Assembly (NCBI GenBank): GCA_013698195.1
Contig: JACCVK010000369.1
Coordinates: forward strand, 1-5,763
Direction of reading: 5' to 3'
DNA from: Actinomycetota bacterium
GTDB lineage: Bacteria; Actinomycetota; Thermoleophilia; Gaiellales; Gaiellaceae
Length of the DNA stretch: 5,763 nt
Position numbers and translations under genes: made by a program. The notes under the pieces were generated by a model that was not told the origin of the DNA, ran no database searches, and worked only from the letters and a program-made list of their open reading frames with translations. Shown in pieces: positions 1 through 5,662 of this stretch. Within the stretch, counting starts at the first letter, position 1. Each line of letters opens with the position of its first letter.

Positions 1-541
1 TTCCGTGGTAGGCGACGTGGCGCGCGATCGCCTTGTAGCGGGGCGACGCCGTCCGCGCCGCGACCTGCTCGTCGCGTCGCGTCACCGCTGCCTCGGAGGG
101 CCGCTCACGCGGCTCGTGCCCATCTCGCGCCGCGTAGTACTGGCGCGCGAGCTTCCAGGCCGATTCGACCGCCTCGGAACCGCCGTTGCAGAAGAAGACG
201 CGGTTCAGGTCGCCCGGCGCGAGCTCCGAGATCTCTCCCGCAAGCTCGATCGCCCGTGGATGTGCGTACGACCAGTTCGTATAGAACGGCAGCTCGCGCA
301 TCTGCTCGTGCGCGGCCTGGCCGATCTCGTCCCCGAACGAGTAGCCGATGTTCACGGAGAAGAGCCCCGCCAGCGCGTCGAGATAGCGCCTGCCGTTCGC
401 GTCCTCGAGGTAGCAGCCGTCGCCGCGCACGATGATCGGCACATCCTCGGTTCCGTACCCGCCCATGCGGGTGAAGTGCATCCAGAGGTGATCCTTTGCG
501 ACCTGCTGGAGGTCGATCTGCGTGACGGCGGGCAGGCTCAT
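1..541 (-). CDS. Class III PLP-dependent aminotransferase, probable putrescine/omega-amino acid transaminase (partial, N-terminal 180 residues)
   Basis: The reading frame from ATG at 541-539 stays open to the window edge, giving 180 residues. The N-terminal half fits class III aminotransferases: a first segment with DHLWMHF, a strand pair around GDGCYLEDANGRRYLDALAGL (residues 40-60), MRELPFYTNW (81-90), and NGGSEAVE (119-126), the cofactor-phosphate loop, followed by AWKLARQYY and, near the edge, AYHG. The catalytic lysine lies in the missing part. Known relatives include actinobacterial Rv3329-like enzymes and the putrescine:pyruvate transaminase SpuC. Given the polyamine importer and the aldehyde dehydrogenase, I infer it converts putrescine to 4-aminobutanal in the cytoplasm; beta-alanine or another omega-amine is possible. 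The start overlaps the potC stop as ATGA, with GAGGAG at 546-551 four bases upstream. Odd: about 25 extra charged residues at roughly 141-166, between the YYAARDG and RYKAIAR segments. Confidence 0.9.
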   Translation of the reverse strand, partial: MSLPAVTQIDLQQVAKDHLWMHFTRMGGYGTEDVPIIVRGDGCYLEDANGRRYLDALAGLFSVNIGYSFGDEIGQAAHEQMRELPFYTNWSYAHPRAIELAGEISELAPGDLNRVFFCNGGSEAVESAWKLARQYYAARDGHEPRERPSEAAVTRRDEQVAARTASPRYKAIARHVAYHG

Positions 542-1401
542 GCGGCTCCTCGTTGTCTCCTCGAGCTACGGTACTGCCAGAGGACGTTACCGAGCGCGAC
601 GGCGATTGCGACGAGGAAGATCGCGCTTGCCACGACGTTCACCTGCGGCGGCGTGGCGACTCGGGCAATCCCCCACACGTAGACGGGGAACGTCTGCTCC
701 CCTCCCGCAACGAAGTACGTGATCACGAAGTCGTCGATGGAGAGCGCGAAGCCGAGGAGCGAGGCGGCAAGCATTGCGGGCGCGATCAGGGGGAACGTGA
801 CCTTACGGAACGTCGTGAGCTCATCCGCGCCGAGGTCTGCCGCAGCCTCCTCCAAGTGCCGGTCGAATCCGATCAGCCGCGCCTTCACCGTCACCACGAT
901 GTAGCTGACGATGAACATCACATGCGCGATGAAGATCGTCCAGAACCCGATCACGAAGATGCCGGTCTGCTGGATGAAGAGCGCGAGCAACGACGCGCCC
1001 AGGACGATCTCGGGCGTCGACATGGGGAGGAACACGAGCACGTTCGAGGAGGCCCGGCCGCGGAAGTGGTGCCGGACGATCGCGAGCGCGATCATCGTGC
1101 CGAGGATGGTCGCGACGACCGTCGACAGCACCCCGATCTCGAGCGACGTGATCATCGACTCCCGCAGCCCGATCGGCGCATCCCAGTTCGCCCAGTTGTC
1201 GAAGGTGAACCCCTGCCAGACGTAGTTGAACCGGCCCTCGGGCTCGTTGAACGAGAAAAGGATGACGACCGCGATCGGCAGCATCAAATACCCGATGACC
1301 AACATCGCGTACGTCGTGAGCAGGTGATGCTTGACCCGCACGAAGGCACGTCTCCGGCTGCGCGAGGTGCCTCGGGGTGCGGCCGTCGACGGCACGCTCA
1401 T
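538..1401 (-). CDS. potC: Spermidine/putrescine-type ABC transporter permease, PotC-like
   Basis: This 287-residue protein is one of the two membrane subunits of a polyamine ABC importer. After a basic N-terminus (SRSRRRAF, about 13-20) there are six hydrophobic segments, roughly residues 32-52, 84-109, 119-146, 148-172, 205-228 and 253-275. The cytoplasmic EAA loop that docks onto the ATPase is at 184-206 (EEAAADLG...RKVTFPL), and FLPMSTPEIVLG (124-135) and SIDDFVITYF (221-230) are hallmarks of the PotC branch. Length matches the family (about 260-290). ATG at 1401 is the only plausible start, because an in-frame TGA lies three codons upstream; GGTGA at 1408-1412 sits six bases before it. 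It follows potB after 37 bases, and its TGA overlaps the aminotransferase ATG. Family assignment is firm; putrescine versus spermidine preference cannot be read from this subunit. Confidence 0.95.
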   Translation of the reverse strand: MSVPSTAAPRGTSRSRRRAFVRVKHHLLTTYAMLVIGYLMLPIAVVILFSFNEPEGRFNYVWQGFTFDNWANWDAPIGLRESMITSLEIGVLSTVVATILGTMIALAIVRHHFRGRASSNVLVFLPMSTPEIVLGASLLALFIQQTGIFVIGFWTIFIAHVMFIVSYIVVTVKARLIGFDRHLEEAAADLGADELTTFRKVTFPLIAPAMLAASLLGFALSIDDFVITYFVAGGEQTFPVYVWGIARVATPPQVNVVASAIFLVAIAVALGNVLWQYRSSRRQRGAA

Positions 1402-1438
1402 GGCGCTTCACCAGGCATGTGAGCCCACCCTCATGCGC

Positions 1439-2296
1439 CTAGCCGGTCAGCTTCTCCGAGCCGACCACGCGGGCATACGCGAGGACGGCGACGAGGATCG
1501 CCGCCATCAGGATGAACGAGAGCGAGGCGGCGGTCGGGTAGTCGAGCGACTCGAGGAACTTGGCCTGAATGACGTTCCCGATCATCTGCTGCTTCGGCGT
1601 ACCGAGGAGCTCCGCATTGATGAAGTCACCCGCAGCCGGGATGAAGGTCAGCAGCGTGCCCGCCACGATCCCCGGCGCCGAGAGCGGCAGCGTCACCCGC
1701 AGGAACGCCTGCACCGGCGACGCGTAGAGATCCTTTGCTGCCTCGAGCAGTCGCGGCTCGATCTGCTCGAGCGAGACGTAGATCGGCAGCGCCATGAAGG
1801 GCAGGAAGTTGTAGGTGATCCCCGCGATGACGGCGAACGTCGTCGCGAGCAACCGCTCGTCCTCCCCGAGCACGTGTGTCCACTGGAGGAGTCCGACGAC
1901 GGGGCCCTCGTCGGCGAGGATGTTGAGCCACGCGAGCGTCCTGATCAGATACGTCACGAAGAACGGCGCGACGATGGCGAGCAGGAACAGATTACGCCAG
2001 CGCCCGGCGCGGAACGCGATCCAGTACACGAGCGGGTAGGCGAGGACGAGGCATGCGACTGTCGCGATTCCCGCGTAGACGAACGACCGTACGAGCTGCG
2101 GGTGGTAGTCCGAGACCGCTTCCGTGTAGTTCGAGAACTCCCAGGTGAACTCGTAGGTCGGGAAGATGCCCGACTTGAGTGACTGGTAGCCGAGGTAGGC
2201 GAGCGGGACGATGAAGAAGATCGCGAGCCACGCGAGCCCCGGGCTCAGCAGGAGATAGGGAACGAGCCCCTTGCGGCGATGGAAGAAGCTACCCAT
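1439..2296 (-). CDS. potB: Spermidine/putrescine-type ABC transporter permease, PotB-like
   Basis: This 285-residue integral membrane protein pairs with the PotC-like subunit to form the translocation pore. Six hydrophobic segments are visible at about 11-37, 71-95, 101-127, 152-175, 206-225 and 256-277. The ATPase-coupling EAA loop is at 185-204 (EAAKDLYASP...VTLPL). PFFVTYLIRTLAW (111-123) and FIPAAGDFINAELLGTP (218-234) are typical of PotB/PotH and separate it from PotC. The first segment begins close to the N-terminus after HRRKG, as usual. ATG at 2296 is chosen as the first start in the open frame; there is no strong Shine-Dalgarno, only GCGAG directly upstream, so translation may depend on coupling from potD, whose stop is 22 bases upstream. 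Ends with TAG. Confidence 0.95.
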   Translation of the reverse strand: MGSFFHRRKGLVPYLLLSPGLAWLAIFFIVPLAYLGYQSLKSGIFPTYEFTWEFSNYTEAVSDYHPQLVRSFVYAGIATVACLVLAYPLVYWIAFRAGRWRNLFLLAIVAPFFVTYLIRTLAWLNILADEGPVVGLLQWTHVLGEDERLLATTFAVIAGITYNFLPFMALPIYVSLEQIEPRLLEAAKDLYASPVQAFLRVTLPLSAPGIVAGTLLTFIPAAGDFINAELLGTPKQQMIGNVIQAKFLESLDYPTAASLSFILMAAILVAVLAYARVVGSEKLTG

Positions 2297-2318
2297 CTCG
2301 CAGCGCCACTAGCGGCGC

Positions 2319-3473
2319 CTACTGCCCGAGCACCTGTTGCCAGCGCGTGATGTGCTCCTGATTGTTGAGGGCAGCGGAGTCGTACTGGTGCAGCTGCGTC
2401 AGCAGCTCGTCGTCGGGGAAGATCAGCGTGTTGTTCGCGGTCTTCGCATCCGACTTTGCGAGCTCCTCCCGGGCGCCCTTGACCGGGGTCACGTAGTTGA
2501 TCGCCGCGGCGAGCTTCGCCGCCACCGCCGGCTCGTAGACGTAGTTCATATACGTGGACGCGGTCGGAACGCTTCCGCCCGTCGGGATGAACATGTTGTC
2601 CGTCCAGATCATTCCGCCGTCCTTCGGAACGGCCCACTTGAGGTTCGGGTTGTCGAGGAGCAGCTGGATCACGTCACCCGACCACGCGACCGACGCTGCC
2701 AGATCTCCACCGGTCAGAGCCTGTGCGTAGTCGTTCCCGGTGAACCGTCGGATCTGTCCCGATCCGACCGCCGCTTGGATCCGGTCGGCCGCTCGGTTGA
2801 AGACGTCGTCGTCGACCGTGGCGGGGTCGTCGCCGTTCGCGAGGATCGTCAGCCCGACCGAGTCCGCCAGCTCCATGAGCATGGTGACCTTGCCCTTGAG
2901 CTTCGGGTCTTCGAGGAGCTGCTCGATCGACTCGACAGGCCCGGTGACGTCCTCGTTCCAGGCGATACCCGTCATCCCAGACTGCCATGGCAGCGAGTAC
3001 TCGCGGTTCGGATCGAACGGCGGGCTCGCCTGCGCGTCGATCAGGTTCGAGATGTTCGGGATGAGCTCCTTGTCGAGCTTCTGCACCCAGCCCTGATCGA
3101 CGAGCAATCCCGGGAAGCGCGAGTTGTCGGTGAAGACGAAGATGTCGCGGTCGATGCCCTGGCCCTGTGACAGCGGGCCCTGCACCTTCGCGAAGTACTC
3201 GGCGTTGTCGTTGATCTCCTCGAAGTAGTTGACCTTGATGTCCGTCTTCGCAGTGAAGGCATCGAGGGTCGGGCGCCTCTTCGTCTGGTCGTCGACGTCG
3301 ATGTACAGCGGCCAGTTCGCAAAGTTCAGGACCTTCGCGACCTCGCCGGAGGAATCTCCGCCGCCACCGTCGTCACCGCCGCCGCATGCTGCGAGCAGGC
3401 CGGGAAGCGAGAGCACCGTCAAGCCGGCCGCGCCGCGCCGGACGAGTTGATTTCGAGTCAGTCGGGGGTTCAT
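2319..3473 (-). CDS. potD: Polyamine-binding lipoprotein of the ABC importer, PotD-like
   Basis: This 384-residue extracytoplasmic solute-binding protein captures polyamine for the PotABC complex. The N-terminus is a lipoprotein signal: NQLVRRGAAG, a hydrophobic stretch and lipobox LAAC with Cys30 as the lipidated residue, followed by a Gly/Asp-rich linker (31-41). The RR at 12-13 is compatible with Tat export but not a full consensus. The mature domain starts with FANWPLYID (51-59). By hand comparison with E. coli PotD, ligand-contacting aromatic and acidic residues appear to correspond to W54, Y57, E201, D204, W264 (AWSGD), W290 and D292 (IWTDN). PVKGARE near 330 is typical of the family. 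It is longer than E. coli PotD (348), partly through the linker. ATG at 3473 is supported by a strong AAGGAGG at 3478-3484. It lies 10 bases after potA and 22 before potB. Confidence 0.95.
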   Translation of the reverse strand: MNPRLTRNQLVRRGAAGLTVLSLPGLLAACGGGDDGGGGDSSGEVAKVLNFANWPLYIDVDDQTKRRPTLDAFTAKTDIKVNYFEEINDNAEYFAKVQGPLSQGQGIDRDIFVFTDNSRFPGLLVDQGWVQKLDKELIPNISNLIDAQASPPFDPNREYSLPWQSGMTGIAWNEDVTGPVESIEQLLEDPKLKGKVTMLMELADSVGLTILANGDDPATVDDDVFNRAADRIQAAVGSGQIRRFTGNDYAQALTGGDLAASVAWSGDVIQLLLDNPNLKWAVPKDGGMIWTDNMFIPTGGSVPTASTYMNYVYEPAVAAKLAAAINYVTPVKGAREELAKSDAKTANNTLIFPDDELLTQLHQYDSAALNNQEHITRWQQVLGQ

Positions 3474-3477
3474 CCCG

Positions 3478-3484
3478 CCTCCTT
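3478..3484 (-). promoter_or_regulatory. Strong ribosome binding site of potD (AAGGAGG)
   Basis: On the minus strand the bases read AAGGAGG, four bases before the potD ATG. The site overlaps the last base of the potA stop codon. It is one of the two strongest Shine-Dalgarno sequences in the window; potA and potB have none comparable. This fits the known need for excess binding protein over the membrane subunits, which is an inference here. Confidence 0.75.
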
Positions 3485-4590
3485 CAGTCCGCAGAGTCGT
3501 CCCGGTCGACGACGAAGGTCGACTCCGGGCTCCAGGTAAGTGTCACCGACGATCTCGGGGGTGGGATGGTTCTTCCCGAGTCGATGTTCTGCGCAAACAC
3601 GTGGACAACGCCCAGCTGCGTCTCGACCACGACTTCTGTCGCGACGCCGATGTACGCGGTCTCGGAGACCGTCCCCGCGAGAACGTTCGACCCTCGCGCG
3701 GCTCCGATCGCCGGGTCGCCGGCTGGGCCAATCGCGATCTTCTCTGGTCGCACGCCGACCGCAACCGCGCCGGATCGCCCGCTGACATGGGCACTCACGA
3801 TGGTGCCGTCGTCCAGTCGCACCGCATTCGGACCCTCGATGACACCGGGCAGCAGATTCGAGACGCCGAGGAACCCGGCGACGAACGCCGTCCCGGGTTG
3901 CTCGTACAGATCCTGAGGTGGCCCGAGCTGCTCGATCCGGCCGCGGTTCATCACGGCGATCGTATCGGCCATCGTCATCGCCTCCTCCTGGTCGTGCGTG
4001 ACGTGGACGAACGTGATCCCGACCTCGTGCTGGATCCGCTTGAGCTCGAGCTGCATCTGCTTGCGGAGCTTGAGGTCGAGCGCGCCGAGCGGCTCATCGA
4101 GGAGCAGAACCCGAGGATGATTCACGAGCGCCCGCGCGAGCGCGACCCGCTGCTGCTGCCCGCCCGAGAGCTGGCGCGGCTTGCGGCTGCCGAACTGCCC
4201 GAGCCCGACGAGCTCGAGGATCTCGCGCACACGCCCCTTGAGCTCCGATCTGGCGACCTTCCGCCGTTCGAGCCCGAACGAGACGTTCTCGGCGATCGTC
4301 ATGTGCGGAAACAGCGCGTAGCTCTGGAAGACGGTGTTCACGTCGCGCTTGTAGGGCGGAAGCCCGACGACGTCCTCGTCTCCGAGCATAATGCGCCCCT
4401 CGGTCGGCTCCTCGAAGCCGCCGATCATGCGGAGCGTCGTCGTCTTCCCGCAACCGGACGGGCCGAGCAGCGCGAAGAAGGCGCCGTGCGGAACCTCGAG
4501 TGAGATTCCGTCGACCGCCACCGTGTCGTCGAAGCGCTTGACGACGCTCTCGAGCGTCACGTCCGCTGTCGCCGTCGAGGTCTCTACCAT
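3484..4590 (-). CDS. potA: Spermidine/putrescine ABC transporter ATP-binding subunit, PotA-like
   Basis: This 368-residue cytoplasmic ATPase powers the importer. The nucleotide-binding domain carries Walker A GPSGCGKTT (43-51), Q-loop Gln89 in VFQSYALFPHMT, the signature LSGGQQQR (141-148), Walker B VLLLDEP (161-167), D-loop GALD, and switch His199 in HVTHDQEEA. Beyond about residue 235 comes the NLLPG start of the regulatory TOBE region typical of PotA/CUT1-type ATPases, with VGVRPEKI near 275. Length agrees with E. coli PotA (378). I prefer ATG at 4590-4588, where the upstream usp stop and this start share a base (TGATG); the frame also opens one codon earlier at TTG 4593. No Shine-Dalgarno is evident, so translation is probably coupled to usp. 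The next gene, potD, begins 10 bases after the stop. Confidence 0.96.
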   Translation of the reverse strand: MVETSTATADVTLESVVKRFDDTVAVDGISLEVPHGAFFALLGPSGCGKTTTLRMIGGFEEPTEGRIMLGDEDVVGLPPYKRDVNTVFQSYALFPHMTIAENVSFGLERRKVARSELKGRVREILELVGLGQFGSRKPRQLSGGQQQRVALARALVNHPRVLLLDEPLGALDLKLRKQMQLELKRIQHEVGITFVHVTHDQEEAMTMADTIAVMNRGRIEQLGPPQDLYEQPGTAFVAGFLGVSNLLPGVIEGPNAVRLDDGTIVSAHVSGRSGAVAVGVRPEKIAIGPAGDPAIGAARGSNVLAGTVSETAYIGVATEVVVETQLGVVHVFAQNIDSGRTIPPPRSSVTLTWSPESTFVVDRDDSAD

Positions 4591-5018
4591 CAATCGTCGG
4601 GCATCGGGACGACGAGCACGGGGACGCTCGAGCGATGCACCAGCTTGTGCGGCACGGAGCCGAGGATGATGCCGGTGAGCGGCCGCTCGCTCGCGGAGCC
4701 GACGACGATCATCCGGGCGTCGCGCTCGGATGCGAGGGAGAGCAGGGCTTCCGCCGGTCGCTGCGGGACGAGCACGGGCTCGGCCGCGACGCCCGCCTCG
4801 GTGGCACGAGCCACCGCGGCGTCAACCAGCGGCCGCCCTATCTCCTCCAAGGCGTTCCGCGCCTCGCGCCGCTCGTCACCCACGTTTCGGTGGGGAGGCT
4901 CGATCTCGTACGCGATGAGAAGCGTGTCCCCGAGCCCCGTGGCGAGCTCGATCGCCCGCTCGACCGCGCAGTCCGAGCAACCCGATCCGTCGACGCCGAC
5001 CACGATGGTGCGGCTCAC
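4590..5018 (-). CDS. Universal stress protein, single UspA domain
   Basis: This 142-residue protein has the usual length and pattern of a single Usp domain: first strand TIVVGVDGS (4-12), helix with CAVERAIELA, and near the C-terminus IVVGSASERPLTGIILGSVPHKLVHRSS (104-131) then VPVLVVP. The family's nucleotide loop is G-x2-G-x9-G-S/T; here it reads G107-SA-S110-x9-G120-S121, so the second glycine is serine. ATP binding is therefore plausible but not certain. It starts at GTG 5018, overlapping the permease TGA by four bases (GTGA), with AGGAGGTGA at 5022-5030 upstream. Usp proteins are cytoplasmic, and Usp domains are known as C-terminal extensions of some APC-type permeases. That and the overlap suggest a link to the permease upstream, though it is also coupled to potA downstream. 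Its target cannot be deduced. Confidence 0.93.
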   Translation of the reverse strand: MSRTIVVGVDGSGCSDCAVERAIELATGLGDTLLIAYEIEPPHRNVGDERREARNALEEIGRPLVDAAVARATEAGVAAEPVLVPQRPAEALLSLASERDARMIVVGSASERPLTGIILGSVPHKLVHRSSVPVLVVPMPDD

Positions 5019-5317
5019 AGCTCACCTCCTGCGGCGGCCGGTGGGGCTTCGCCCCTCGCGACGGCTGGGTCGACCGCCTCGAACGCGTGGCGCCCGAAGA
5101 ACCGCTCGTGGCCGCCGAGGCGCCAGAACACGAGCAGCACCAGACCGAAGAGCAGGAATCCCATCCCGATTACGAAGGGGACGCCCATGCCCAGAATCGT
5201 CTGCCCCGTGTACGAGTTCTCGACGTCGTAGAAGTCGAACGCGGACTTCACGAACAGGTACCCAAGAATCGCTGCACCCACGAGCGGCCCTACGCCGATG
5301 AACAGGAAGTTCTTCAC
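5015..5317 (-). pseudogene. C-terminal fragment of an APC-family amino acid/polyamine permease (last two membrane segments)
   Basis: The frame encodes about 100 residues that match the tail of APC-family permeases rather than a stand-alone protein: KNFLFIGVGPLVGAAILGY leads into FVKSAFDF (first membrane segment about 3-24), then a short loop and GVPFVIGMGFLLFGLVLLVFW (about 45-66), followed by a soluble tail with GGHERFFGR and an Ala/Pro-rich end. In intact relatives these are the last two of about twelve segments. The open frame extends upstream to a GTG at 5347, but those ten residues (ARLARR...) are an out-of-frame reading of the N-terminal fragment. If the piece is translated at all, GTG 5317-5315 is the better start: it overlaps the TGA of the N-terminal fragment (GTGA), with GGAGG at 5327-5331 nine bases upstream. 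Its stop overlaps the usp start. Confidence 0.75.
5022..5030 (-). promoter_or_regulatory. Strong ribosome binding site of the usp gene (AGGAGGTGA)
   Basis: The minus strand reads AGGAGGTGA, a near-complete complement of the 16S rRNA 3' end, immediately before the GTG at 5018 (three bases from the end of the match, six from AGGAGG). It decides the GTG start of usp and lies inside the last codons of the permease C-terminal fragment. Confidence 0.75.
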
Positions 5318-5646
5318 ACCGCCCAGCCTCCGAGCCAGCCGAGCCACGGCCCGAGCGCCCGCGTGACCCAGGAGAACGTCGTCCCGGCGTCCTGGTCTAC
5401 GCGGTTCATGTAGAAGAACGCCCCCGCGATCAGGAACATCGGGACGAAGGAGGCGAGCAGCGCTCCCGGCGCCTGGAACCCGACGACGACCGTGATCGTC
5501 CCGATGACGGCGGCGAGCGAGTACGCGGGAGCCGTCGAGGCGAGCCCGACCGACAGCGCCTGGCGGAACCCGATCGCGTCGTGCCGGAGCTCGCTCCGCT
5601 CGATGAGGACGTCCTCGTGCGACCTCTGCGAGCCAGCCGTGCTCAT
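5314..5646 (-). pseudogene. N-terminal fragment of an APC-family amino acid/polyamine permease, truncated in membrane segment 3
   Basis: From ATG 5646 the frame gives 110 residues; a TTG at 5655 would add three. After a hydrophilic head (1-22) come RHDAIGFRQALSVGLASTAP, which opens segment 1 (about 29-56), QAPGALLASFVPMFLIAGAF for segment 2 (about 58-79), the loop MNRVDQDAGTTFSWV typical of this permease group, and LGPWLGWLGGWAV, the start of segment 3, where a TGA ends it at 5314. Intact family members are around 500 residues, so roughly 290 residues between this piece and the C-terminal fragment are absent. It probably derives from a PuuP-like uptake carrier for putrescine or an amino acid, judged by context. 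ATG is preferred, with a CAGGG nine bases upstream. The aldehyde dehydrogenase stop is 16 bases before it. Confidence 0.8.
5317..5326 (-). other. Deletion junction inside the permease gene (10-base shared sequence)
   Basis: On the minus strand the ten bases CTGGGCGGTG belong to both permease pieces. In the upstream frame they give the end of GGWAV, the expected continuation of LGPWLGWLGGW; in the downstream frame they give LGGV, the expected lead-in to KNFLFIG. The shift between the two frames is one base. This is the pattern left when two short direct repeats recombine and the DNA between them is lost. An assembly misjoin at the same microhomology would look identical. Confidence 0.6.
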
Positions 5647-5662
5647 CTCGGGCAACCCTGCG

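Noticed and set aside
5..682. Plus-strand open frame of 225 codons at the left edge
   Set aside because: It spans the aminotransferase/potC border in antisense and has no protein-like pattern; the minus strand encodes a good class III aminotransferase N-terminus.
553..1422. Plus-strand open frame of 289 codons opposite potC
   Set aside because: Composition is dominated by Arg, Asp, Glu and His, without domains, and it mirrors potC, which has clear permease motifs. Such antisense frames are expected in GC-rich coding DNA.
1331..2182. Plus-strand open frame of 283 codons opposite potB
   Set aside because: Same low-complexity Arg/Glu/Asp-rich character with no recognisable fold; potB on the other strand accounts for the sequence.
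2303..2318. Small inverted repeat GCGCC / GGCGC in the potD-potB gap, considered as a terminator or processing hairpin
   Set aside because: Only five base pairs with a six-base loop and no T-run after it; the operon continues into potB. Stems of this size are common by chance in GC-rich DNA.
2337..3170. Plus-strand open frame of 277 codons opposite potD
   Set aside because: Val/Arg/Asp-rich shadow of a well-supported gene; no start context or domain.
3357..3386. Repetitive CCGCCGCCACCGTCGTCACC-type tract, considered as a microsatellite
   Set aside because: It encodes the Gly/Asp linker just after the PotD lipobox cysteine, a normal feature of such lipoproteins, and is not a longer regular repeat.
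3601..4503. Plus-strand open frame of 300 codons opposite potA
   Set aside because: Shadow of the ATPase gene, whose Walker and signature motifs are all present on the minus strand.
4591..4593. TTG start for potA one codon upstream of ATG
   Set aside because: The ATG at 4590 forms a standard TGATG overlap with the usp stop and adds no loss of domain; TTG has no better ribosome site.
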